A DNA stretch of 64,000 bases from JABFSA01 sp963827515. Its GTDB lineage: Bacteria > Acidobacteriota > Vicinamibacteria > Vicinamibacterales > UBA2999. This document shows, piece after piece, positions 35,401-41,167 of this stretch. Position numbers and translations under genes: made by a program. The notes below the pieces were generated by a model. It was not told where the DNA came from. It worked only from the letters and a program-made list of their open reading frames with translations, and did not search any database. Every line of letters begins with the position of its first letter. The first letter of the stretch is position 1. Location of the stretch: NCBI GenBank assembly GCA_963827515.1, contig CAWHBF010000023.1, positions 496,001 to 560,000 of the forward strand. Direction: 5' to 3'.

Positions 35401-35698
35401 CTACCTCATCCGCCTGCGCGTCAACACGCACGTGACGGTTGCGCTCGTCTCTCGACTGCCGGCGCCCGTCGTCCCGAGCACATCCCCCGCGTTCGAGGCG
35501 CTCGTACGGCACGCCCGCACCCTTGCCGGCGGCCGCGGTCTGGCGGAGAGCATGCCGGAGTACGCCAGGGTCCAGGCACTGGTCGCACACCTCTACGGCC
35601 TGAGCGAACAGGACTTCGAACACATCCTGGAGACGTTCCCGCTCATTCCTGCGGAAGTCAAAGAGCGAGCGCTGCGTAACTTCCGCGACTTCACCTGA
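32426..35698 (+). CDS. Eco57I/PglX-type N6-adenine DNA methyltransferase
   Basis: 1090 aa from ATG 32426 (MTIRALDTWS at 32516 is an alternative start). Residues 60-200 resemble the N-terminal part of Eco57I-type proteins (NGAAWRIVDA, RRYLEFDLALV) but I see no intact PD-ExK nuclease motif. SAM motif LDPAMGSGAFLVGA starts at D421 and the catalytic motif is GNPPW (N680-W683), giving N6-adenine methylation. Residues 850-1080 carry a target-recognition-like region. It is large like BREX PglX and DISARM DrmMI. Downstream, 40 bases away, lies the GxxExxY gene. Confidence 0.93.
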   Translation: MIAGMRGRLISATYARAAWHTLPGAISPSPMTIRALDTWSDRRERALGPASSVRAIVDVAVLPLLKLLGFDVSRRLDEPGRTTLTAQGSSGAAVPVLIVPWDEPLDRAWRSLVLDGVRSDARWCFCCNGAAWRIVDAHHTWSRRYLEFDLALVASEALARTIFWSVAHAEAMGARPPFLDLAGALSDHHGVAVCRSLGNGVLEALGRLFTALAASRPQRPPRVLFEQSLTVLYRILFLLFAEARGLVPMWHPVYRERYSIEAIVSELLAGRRYRGVWRAVLAISRLAHSGCSAGALKVTAFNGRLFAPAYSAAFDRTRIEDAVMADAVMAVGTTRTPTVGRARISYADLDVEQLGAVYERVLEYEPAPMGAPALNRTRDVRRSSGTFYTPRGVTAFLVRRTLEPLISDKSADEILRLRVLDPAMGSGAFLVGACRYLAAAVEESLIREGRWHSGDISAADRASVRREVAQRCLFGVDINPMAVQLARLSLWLATLASDKPLTFLDHHLVPGDSLVGATVGDVMRQPPGTRGRQRRTEALPLFEDTDLAPTLRHAVRTRIELANAPDESAAIVAAKEKILATLNRPASPLGRWSAVLDLWCASWFWDDGPPGRQLFRELSDRLLGKAATLPERASDRLLEHSASLATHYRFLHWPLTFPEVFSDEEGHSLPGAGFDAIVGNPPWDMVRADSGGLDARAGRRLEARRLVGFVRDAGIYRVESRAHVNRYQLFVERVLQLTRPGGRIGLVLPSGILSDSGAAPLRRHLFDRADIDSIAGLDNRNGIFPIHRSLRFVLLTATAGRPTSGPACRFGIRHADDLEAQAPARPPVVIARPLLARVSGDDDLGIPEIGGERDLKLLEKISARFQWLGSEHGWNVRFGRELNATDDSGAFAPFTGADGARPVLEGKQIEPFRVSIDTSRYELRPGITVKRVMRRARLAYRDVASATNRLTLIAAVIPARAATTHTLFCLKSHLSADAQQVLCCLLNSFVANYLIRLRVNTHVTVALVSRLPAPVVPSTSPAFEALVRHARTLAGGRGLAESMPEYARVQALVAHLYGLSEQDFEHILETFPLIPAEVKERALRNFRDFT

Positions 35699-35702
35699 TC
35701 AC

Positions 35703-35730
35703 GGGCCACAGAGACACAGAGGCACAGAGG
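35703..35730. repeat. CACAGAG repeat arm left of the GxxExxY gene
   Basis: gggccacagagacacagagg followed by cacagagg, on the plus strand. Its reverse complement stands at 36251-36280 and 36309-36338 on the other side of the small gene, so the gene is bracketed by inverted repeats. It begins 4 bases after the methyltransferase stop and ends 7 bases before the next start codon, where a ribosome-binding site would normally be. Confidence 0.85.
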
Positions 35731-35737
35731 CATTCCC

Positions 35738-36124
35738 TTGGAAGTCACACGAGACGGTGTCCACGCCGCGTTGACGGACCAGATCCTGAAGTGCGCCATC
35801 GAAGTTCATCGACATCTGGGACCAGGGTTGCTCGAATCAATCTATGAATCCGCCTTGTGTTTCGAGCTGGCCGCGGCTGGGCTATCGTTCCAACGCCAAG
35901 TGGGCATTCCGCTCTACTACAAGGGCTTGCTGCTGTCGGAACACCGGCCGGACCTCGTGGTGGCCAACTCGGTGATTGTCGAAGTCAAGGCAGTCGAACG
36001 TTTCGATCCAATTCACACCGCGCAGATGCTGACGTATTTGCGCGTGACGGGTCTCCGCGTCGGGCTCGTGCTGAACTTCAACAGTGCCTTGCTGAGGGAC
36101 GGGATCCGCAGGGTCGTCCTGTAG
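35738..36124 (+). CDS. GxxExxY family protein with PD-(D/E)XK-like residues
   Basis: 128 aa from TTG 35738. The family motif is G30-L-L-E33-S-I-Y36. Downstream, D72 (HRPDLVV) and E82-V-K84 (VIVEVKAVE) have the D ... ExK spacing of a PD-(D/E)XK nuclease core, and LNFNSALLRDGIRRVV is the usual ending. Family function is not established. Here it follows the helicase/methyltransferase pair by 40 bases but sits inside a pair of inverted CACAGAG repeats, so it may be either a third gene of that system or an independent cassette. Confidence 0.9.
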   Translation: MEVTRDGVHAALTDQILKCAIEVHRHLGPGLLESIYESALCFELAAAGLSFQRQVGIPLYYKGLLLSEHRPDLVVANSVIVEVKAVERFDPIHTAQMLTYLRVTGLRVGLVLNFNSALLRDGIRRVVL

Positions 36125-36157
36125 CGGGACGTGAGCCACAGTCTCCGCACGTTTACC

Positions 36158-36338
36158 GGCCACAAAGTCACAGAGACACAGAGGCAAAACCAAGGTACTC
36201 GGGTCGCCGCGTGGGGGCTGAACCCTAGAACACGAAGGTGAGAATCGAACCTCTGCGTCTCTGTGCCTCTGTGGCCCGTGGCCAAGCTGACCAGGTCCCG
36301 ATTGATCACTCTGTGTCTCTGTGCCTCTGTGGCCCGTG
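36158..36338. repeat. CACAGAG repeat cluster right of the GxxExxY gene
   Basis: Three arms: 36158-36186 forward (ggccacaaagtcacagagac ...), 36251-36280 and 36309-36338 reverse (ctctgtgtctctgtgcctct then gtggcccgtg). The two reverse arms are near-identical and 58 bases apart, so the right side looks like a duplicated end. The cluster fills almost the whole gap between the GxxExxY gene and the FKBP gene, whose AGGAGG ribosome site begins at 36350. Confidence 0.88.
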
Positions 36339-36358
36339 AAGGTTAGGATTAGGAGGAC

Positions 36359-37177
36359 ATGAAGCAGAAGCTCTTTGCAGTGGCTGTCGCTATCACCGTT
36401 GCCGCGGCGATGCTGTCGGCCCAGGCGCCATCGACGAGCGGCGCGCAGCTGGCACCACCCGATGTGGCCGCGCCACCCGCCGACGCGGTCAAGACCGCAT
36501 CGGGCTTGAGCTCTCGGGTGATCACACCAGGCACAGGATCCGAACAGCCCGCGCCAACCGACGTCGTGACCGTCCACTACGCGGGTTGGACCGTGGAAGG
36601 CGCGCTGGTCGACAGTTCCAGAAGCCGCGGCGCACCGTCGATGTTCCCGTTGAACCGATCTCTGGTGGGGTGGCGTGAGTGCGTCCAGCTGATGAAAGTC
36701 GGAGAAACGCGGCGGTGCTGGCTGCCGGAGAACCTCGCCTACCAGGGTCAGGCCGGCAGGGCCCGCGGGATGATCGTATTCGACATCGAGTTGCTCGACA
36801 CGCGTACGGCGCCAGCGATCGCACCGCCCGACGTGGCCGGTCCCCCGGATGATGCCAAGCGCACGGCTACAGGACTTGCTTACAAGGTGCTCAAGCCTGG
36901 CACCGGCACGCGCACACCCGCTCAGTGGAACAGAGTGACCGTGCACTACACCGGCTGGACGACCGACGGGAAGATGTTCGACAGCTCGGTTGCGCGCGGC
37001 AAACCAGCCACGCTGGGGCTCGACGATGTGATCAGCGGCTGGAGAGAAGGCATGCAGCTGATGGTGGAGGGGGAGCGGACGCGATTCTGGATTCCTCAGG
37101 CTCTGGCCTACAAGGGTGAAGCTGGTTCCCCCCGCGGCATGCTCGTCTTCGACGTCGACCTGATCAGAATCGAGTAG
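36359..37177 (+). CDS. Exported double-domain FKBP-type peptidyl-prolyl isomerase
   Basis: 272 aa from ATG 36359 with AGGAGG nine bases upstream. Signal peptide 1-21, then two FKBP domains (about 40-142 and 155-272), each with a linker starting APPDVA and the landmark VTVHYAGWT / VTVHYTGWT, GWREC / GWREGMQLM and WLPENLAYQG / WIPQALAYKG. The protein helps fold periplasmic proteins by prolyl isomerisation. The tandem arose by internal duplication. The second domain keeps the aromatic binding residues better than the first (CWL in place of FWI near the pocket). Confidence 0.92.
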   Translation: MKQKLFAVAVAITVAAAMLSAQAPSTSGAQLAPPDVAAPPADAVKTASGLSSRVITPGTGSEQPAPTDVVTVHYAGWTVEGALVDSSRSRGAPSMFPLNRSLVGWRECVQLMKVGETRRCWLPENLAYQGQAGRARGMIVFDIELLDTRTAPAIAPPDVAGPPDDAKRTATGLAYKVLKPGTGTRTPAQWNRVTVHYTGWTTDGKMFDSSVARGKPATLGLDDVISGWREGMQLMVEGERTRFWIPQALAYKGEAGSPRGMLVFDVDLIRIE

Positions 37178-37190
37178 CAGCAATATGTAG

Positions 37191-37212
37191 CGCGCAGGCT
37201 CTGGCCTGCGCG
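37191..37212. repeat. Short palindrome after the FKBP gene
   Basis: CGCGCAGG-ctctgg-CCTGCGCG, an 8-bp perfect stem 13 bases after the FKBP stop and preceded by tgtag, as in the other palindromes of this family (tagag/tagcg before the stem). There is no T-run. It may end or stabilise the FKBP transcript. Confidence 0.7.
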
Positions 37213-37236
37213 ACCGCCCGCGACCGCCAATCCCTT

Positions 37237-37860
37237 ATGACAACCCCCAGCGTCGAGTTGCGATCCGCCTTCGGCGAAATCGACATCTACCTCTTCGACC
37301 AGCTCGCACGCGGACATTTCGATCGCCGGCGTCGCGTGCTCGATGCCGGCTGCGGGGACGGTCGCAACCTCGTCTTCTTCCTCAAGAACGGCTTCACCTG
37401 TTTCGGGATCGATCGCGACCAGGCGGCCATTGCACAGGTACGCGCGCTAGCCACCCGGCTGGCGCCGGCTACACCCCCTGCCCACTTCGTCACCGGTGAA
37501 CTCGATGAGCTGCCTTGGCCGGATGGCAGCATGGACGCGGTCATCGCCAGCGCGGTGCTGCACTTCGTGCGCGACGAGCCTCATTTCGCGCGCATCGTCC
37601 AGGAGCTCTGGCGAGTCCTGGCCCCCGGGGGGCTGCTATTCGCTCGGCTGGCCTCGACGATCGGGCTGGAGGCCGTTCTGGGCCCGGTCGCCGGTACTCG
37701 CGTGCGCCTTCCAGACGGCTCGGATCGATTTGTCGTCGATTTGGCGATGCTAGTGGACTGGACGGAACGGCTAGGTGGTCACCTGATCGACCCGATCAAG
37801 ACCACCAACGTGCAAGGGCAACGATGCATGACGACCTGGTGTATCGGGAAGCCAGCCTGA
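37237..37860 (+). CDS. Class I SAM-dependent methyltransferase
   Basis: 207 aa. Motif I VLDAGCGDGRNLVFFLKNG binds S-adenosylmethionine, the acidic end of strand 2 is GIDRDQ, and LPWPDGSMDAVIASAVLHFV and LWRVLAPGGLLFARL are the later Rossmann motifs of UbiE/type-11 methyltransferases. Substrate unknown; cytoplasmic. It stands alone between palindrome and repeat regions. Confidence 0.88.
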   Translation: MTTPSVELRSAFGEIDIYLFDQLARGHFDRRRRVLDAGCGDGRNLVFFLKNGFTCFGIDRDQAAIAQVRALATRLAPATPPAHFVTGELDELPWPDGSMDAVIASAVLHFVRDEPHFARIVQELWRVLAPGGLLFARLASTIGLEAVLGPVAGTRVRLPDGSDRFVVDLAMLVDWTERLGGHLIDPIKTTNVQGQRCMTTWCIGKPA

Positions 37861-37882
37861 CCGGCACTCGCACCAAAGTAGT

Positions 37883-38060
37883 GTCCGGCTTCAGCCGGAC
37901 CTGCTGATCACGGGCCACAGAGGCACAGAGTCACCAAGAACCTAGACAGCTTTTTCGATTCGGCGTAGAGCGGAGGCTGTTAGCCTCCGCGGACACCCGC
38001 ACGCTGAAGCGTGCGCTCTACGTCGAAACGCAAACCGCTCTGCGTCTCTGTGGCCTGTCT
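37883..38060. repeat. Repeat-only gap: palindrome, CACAGAG arms and BIME-like element copy B
   Basis: In order: palindrome GTCCGGCT-tc-AGCCGGAC (37883-37900); CACAGAG arm forward (37911-37934); double palindrome 37964-38022 with outer stem CGTAGAGC / GCTCTACG, nearly identical to 23487-23544; CACAGAG arm reverse (38038-38060). So the BIME-like element is nested between two inverted CACAGAG arms. No gene is visible in this 213-base gap between converging genes. Confidence 0.88.
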
Positions 38061-38073
38061 GACCAGCCCGGTG

Positions 38074-38637
38074 TCAGGATCCTGTGGACCACGGACGGCG
38101 TTCGCTGTGCTTTCGCAGCAGTTCGTACAAGACCACCCCAGCCGCCGTGGCCACATTGAGCGAGTGCTTCCGACCGAGCATCGGAATGCGTACGTGCGTC
38201 CCACAATAGCCCGCGGCAGCCGGCGACACGCCCTCTGTCTCGTGGCCGAACACAAGGCACAGCGGCCACACAGGTGCCCAGTCGTAGAGATCGACCGCCT
38301 GCGGTGACGTCTCGACAGCCGCAACGTGATAGCCCGCAGCGATGGCCGTCTCGAGCGCCGAAGACGTGCTCGGCGCGTATTCCCACGCGACCGTTTCTTC
38401 GGCGCCAAGGGCCGTCTTGGAGATGCCGTGTTTCTGTTTCCTGCCCTGATCCGGTCTCGGGGTGATCCCGCACAGCACCAGTTTTTCGAGGGCGCACGCG
38501 TCGGCGGTTCGAAAGAATGCGCCGGTGTTGTAGAGGCTGCGCACGTTGTCCAGCAGCACCACCACGGGCAGACGCGTGTAGTCCATTCGCGAAACGCGAT
38601 TGACGCCGTCGCTGGGTTGAAATGGTATGCGGTCCAT
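38074..38637 (-). CDS. TrmH/SpoU family RNA 2'-O-methyltransferase
   Basis: 187 aa from ATG 38637; the 11 upstream in-frame residues are repeat sequence. The three SpoU motifs are clear: LDNVRSLYNTGAFFRTADA (motif 1), VFGHETEGVSP (motif 2) and IPMLGRKHSLNVATAAGVVLYE (motif 3), the trefoil-knot fold that binds SAM. It methylates ribose in tRNA or rRNA; the exact site cannot be given. The start is 10 bases from a CACAGAG element. Confidence 0.92.
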   Translation of the reverse strand: MDRIPFQPSDGVNRVSRMDYTRLPVVVLLDNVRSLYNTGAFFRTADACALEKLVLCGITPRPDQGRKQKHGISKTALGAEETVAWEYAPSTSSALETAIAAGYHVAAVETSPQAVDLYDWAPVWPLCLVFGHETEGVSPAAAGYCGTHVRIPMLGRKHSLNVATAAGVVLYELLRKHSERRPWSTGS

Positions 38638-38647
38638 GTGATTCAAC

Positions 38648-38722
38648 GGGCCACAGAGGCACAGGGACACAGAGACGAATTAGGTACCTTGATTCTCTCT
38701 GTGCCTCTGGGTCTCTGTGGCT
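38648..38722. repeat. CACAGAG-family inverted pair between P5C dehydrogenase and TrmH genes
   Basis: Forward arm 38648-38677 (gggccacagaggcacaggga then cacagagacg), reverse arm 38695-38722 (tctctgtgcctctgggtctc then tgtggc), loop about 17 bases: a near-perfect 28-bp hairpin. It lies between the stop of one minus-strand gene and the start of the next, 10 bases from the latter. Confidence 0.85.
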
Positions 38723-38754
38723 TGCGGGAGCCTCTTGTCCCGGGTCGCGCCCTT

Positions 38755-40357
38755 CTACTCTTCGACCATGTAGCCGTACTTGTAATCGGTGGGAGGCGAG
38801 AACGTTTCCTTGATCGTCCGCGCGCTGACCCATCGGAGCAGGTTGATCTTCGAGCCCGCCTTGTCGTTCGTTCCGGAGCCGCGTGCCCCTCCGAACGGCT
38901 GTTGCCCCACGACGGCACCGGTGGGCTTGTCGTTGACATAGAAGTTGCCGGCGGCATTGCGCAAGGCCGCCGCTGCCTGATCGATCGCCGTTCGATCGCG
39001 GCTGAAGACAGCCCCGGTCAGGGCGTAGGGAGACGTCGAGTCAACGAGCCGTAACGTTTCCTCCCACTCACCGTCGGGATACACGAACGCCGTCACTACG
39101 GGTCCAAAAATCTCCTCGCGCATGAGCCGGTACTGCGGGTCCGCGGTCTCAACGAACGTCGGCTCGATGAAGTAGCCTCGTTCGTCGCTGACGGCGCCAC
39201 CTTGAACGATCGTCGCGTTGCGTCGCGCATCGTCGAGATAGCCCGCGATCCTCGCGACGGCTTTTTCGTCGATGACAGCCCCGATGAAGGTGCGGAAGTC
39301 GCAGACGTCCCCCATCCTCATCTCCCGCATCATCGCGACGACCCGCTCCCGAACGTCGCTCCAGAGCGATCGCGGGACGTACACGCGGCTTGCCGCCGAG
39401 CACTTCTGTCCCTGATACTCGAAGCCGCCTCGCACAATCGCCGTCGCGAGCTCCTGGACGGCGGCAGAGGGATGCGCCACGATGAAATCCTTGCCCCCTG
39501 TTTCACCGACGAGTCGAGGGTAGCTCCTATAGCGCCCGATGTTGTCGCCAACCCTCTTCCACATTCCTTGGAAGACCTGGGTGCTCCCCGTGAAATGGAT
39601 GCCGGCGAGGTCGGTGGATTCGAGCAGAACATCCGACACTTCAACCGGGTCACCGGGCACGAAGTTGATGACGCCCGGCGGCAGGCCAGCCGCTTCCAGA
39701 ATCCGCATGACGTAGTAGCTGCTCAGGATCGAGCTTGCCGCCGGTTTCCAGACGACGGTGTTGCCCATCAGCGCCGGCGCGGTCGGGAGATTCCCTGCGA
39801 TCGACGTGAAATTGAACGGCGTCACCGCATACACGACTCCCTCGAGCGGGCGGTAGTCCATCCGGTTCGAGGCTGCGTCGGGTACTAATCGGGTGCTCGG
39901 CATGGATCTCGGCCGCGAAGGCGGGGTTGAAGCGCCAGAAGTCGATCAGCTCGGACGCCGCGTCGATCTCCGCCTGAAACGCCGTCTTCGACTGGCCGAG
40001 CATCGTCGCGGCATTCAACGTGGCCCGCCATGTGGTGGCGAGCAGGTCCGCGGCTCTGAGGAAGACCGCCGCACGCTCCTCGAGCGTTGACGCGGCCCAA
40101 TCACCCCGCGCTCTCGTTGCGGCCGCCATCGCCTCCATGACGTGCGACGGCTCCGCACGGTGCCAATCCGCCAACACGTGGCGATGATTGTGAGGCATCA
40201 CCACGTGGGCCATGTGACCGGTACGAACCTCCCTGCCGCCGATGATGAGTGGGATCTCGATCCTCTCTGACGCCATCGCCGACAGCCGCGCCTTCAGCGC
40301 CGCGCGCTCAGGCGAGCCCGGCAGATAGCTGAGGTTGGGTTCGTTGATTGGGGGCAT
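38755..40357 (-). CDS. pruA: L-glutamate gamma-semialdehyde (P5C) dehydrogenase with one frameshift
   Basis: From ATG 40357 the protein runs normally to NPAFAAEIHAEHPIST, then shifts frame at about 39880-39886 (cgggtac on the plus strand) and continues as DAASNRMDYRPLEGVVYAVT ... to the stop at 38755. The 1603-base span equals 533 codons plus stop plus one base, so one inserted base explains it. Catalytic Glu (VGETGGKDF) and Cys (GQKCSAASR) are present, and the terminal GSKINLLRWVSARTIKE is diagnostic of P5C dehydrogenase. It oxidises proline-derived semialdehyde to glutamate with NAD. No proline dehydrogenase gene is adjacent. Confidence 0.92.
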
Positions 40358-40369
40358 GGCGATCAGGGT

Positions 40370-40404
40370 AATTCAAAATGCAAAATGCAAAATTCAAAAT
40401 TGAA
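40370..40404. repeat. AT-rich repeat arm, left side of four-helix-bundle gene
   Basis: aattcaaaatgcaaaatgca then aaattcaaaattgaa: 7-9-base units of (A)ATTCAAA and ATGCAAA. The reverse complement is at 40948-40989 on the other side of the small gene. Its AT content contrasts sharply with the surrounding high-GC DNA. It ends 13 bases from the P5C dehydrogenase start codon. Confidence 0.88.
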
Positions 40405-40428
40405 CTGGGAATTCGAAAGGGAGGCTGC

Positions 40429-40791
40429 TCAGACATCGCGAGCCTTCGTCTTGACAACAATGGCGCCGAGGATTCTGGCGATCTGATCGCCTTCGTTTCG
40501 AAGGCGTTCGACTTCGGCTTTCGGTTCGATCTCGAGAGAGACACAGATGCGGAGCCAGTAAGCGCTTTCGCGCGCCTCTCGGAGGGCAATATCGACGTAA
40601 CGAACGAACTCACGCCTTGACGAGGCCGCCTTGGCTTCTTCGAGATTGGCACCGACGCTCGTTGCGGATCTGAGCAGTTGGTCGGTGACGGGTCTGGTCC
40701 CCGTGCGAGTCACACCGAGCGCGAACCTGGCAACTTCGCAGGCGTAGCGGAAGGACCGATCTCGAATGTCCTGGCCGGACTCAACGACCAC
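40429..40791 (-). CDS. Four-helix-bundle protein (23S rRNA intervening-sequence family)
   Basis: 120 aa from GTG 40791. The family landmarks are present: DIRDRSFRYACEVARFAL helix 1, TDQLLRSATSVGANLEEAKAASSRREFVRYVDIALREARESAYWL (helices 2-3, with the conserved RSA-S-GAN-EA and A-REA-E-YWL patterns), and a last helix ending ILGAIVVKTK. These small proteins occur in rRNA insertions and are related to Avd of diversity-generating retroelements; function is not established. Here it is bracketed by inverted AT-rich repeats at 40370 and 40948 and no rRNA or reverse transcriptase is near. Confidence 0.88.
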   Translation of the reverse strand: MVVESGQDIRDRSFRYACEVARFALGVTRTGTRPVTDQLLRSATSVGANLEEAKAASSRREFVRYVDIALREARESAYWLRICVSLEIEPKAEVERLRNEGDQIARILGAIVVKTKARDV

Positions 40792-40947
40792 TCTGCCACA
40801 GATTGCATGGTCGGGGCCATGTGACCGACGGTCAGGAACTGGGTGAAATGCTCGCAACTCGAGGCCGGTCTCGGAAAGGTACGCAGAAAATACCTAAGCC
40901 CGAACCGCTGTGCATCGTGAATCGTCCACCCAGTCTTGTCACATTTG

Positions 40948-40989
40948 GAATTCAATTTTGCATCTTGAATTTTGCATTTTGAATTTCAA
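40948..40989. repeat. AT-rich repeat arm, right side of four-helix-bundle gene
   Basis: gaattcaattttgcatcttg then aattttgcattttgaatttcaa, the inverted counterpart of 40370-40404. It also overlaps the stop codon (40986-40988) of the small membrane-protein gene. A third, more decayed copy (attctgcaacttgaacttcg) is at 41169-41201 inside the end of the MATE gene. Confidence 0.88.
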
Positions 40990-41159
40990 CCACGGTTCGG
41001 CCACAAGAGGGCCAGCACTGCGAGAATCGGTGCGACCGCCAGCAGGCCCGCATCCCACAACGAACCCGATCCCCACGTCATCACGCTCGCGACCAGCCAG
41101 ACGGCAAATATGCCGTTCACAACGATAGCCATCAGACGCACGGCGGCGCGCGCTGTCAT
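40986..41159 (-). CDS. Small two-helix membrane protein
   Basis: 57 aa from ATG 41159 (a TTG at 41171 is possible). Two hydrophobic segments, AIVVNGIFAVWLVASVMTWG and AGLLAVAPILAVLALLW, separated by GSGSLWD; no known family. It starts 8 bases after the MATE stop, so it is probably cotranscribed with it. Both ends of the gene touch AT-rich repeat arms. Confidence 0.55.
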   Translation of the reverse strand: MTARAAVRLMAIVVNGIFAVWLVASVMTWGSGSLWDAGLLAVAPILAVLALLWPNRG

Positions 41160-41167
41160 CTCATGGC

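Noticed and set aside
36013..36309. 98-codon minus-strand frame containing GHRGTETQ-type peptides
   Set aside because: Translated CACAGAG repeat, not a gene.
36158..36338. Possible CRISPR array
   Set aside because: Arms are inverted rather than direct, are themselves built of short units, and no regular spacers or cas genes are present.
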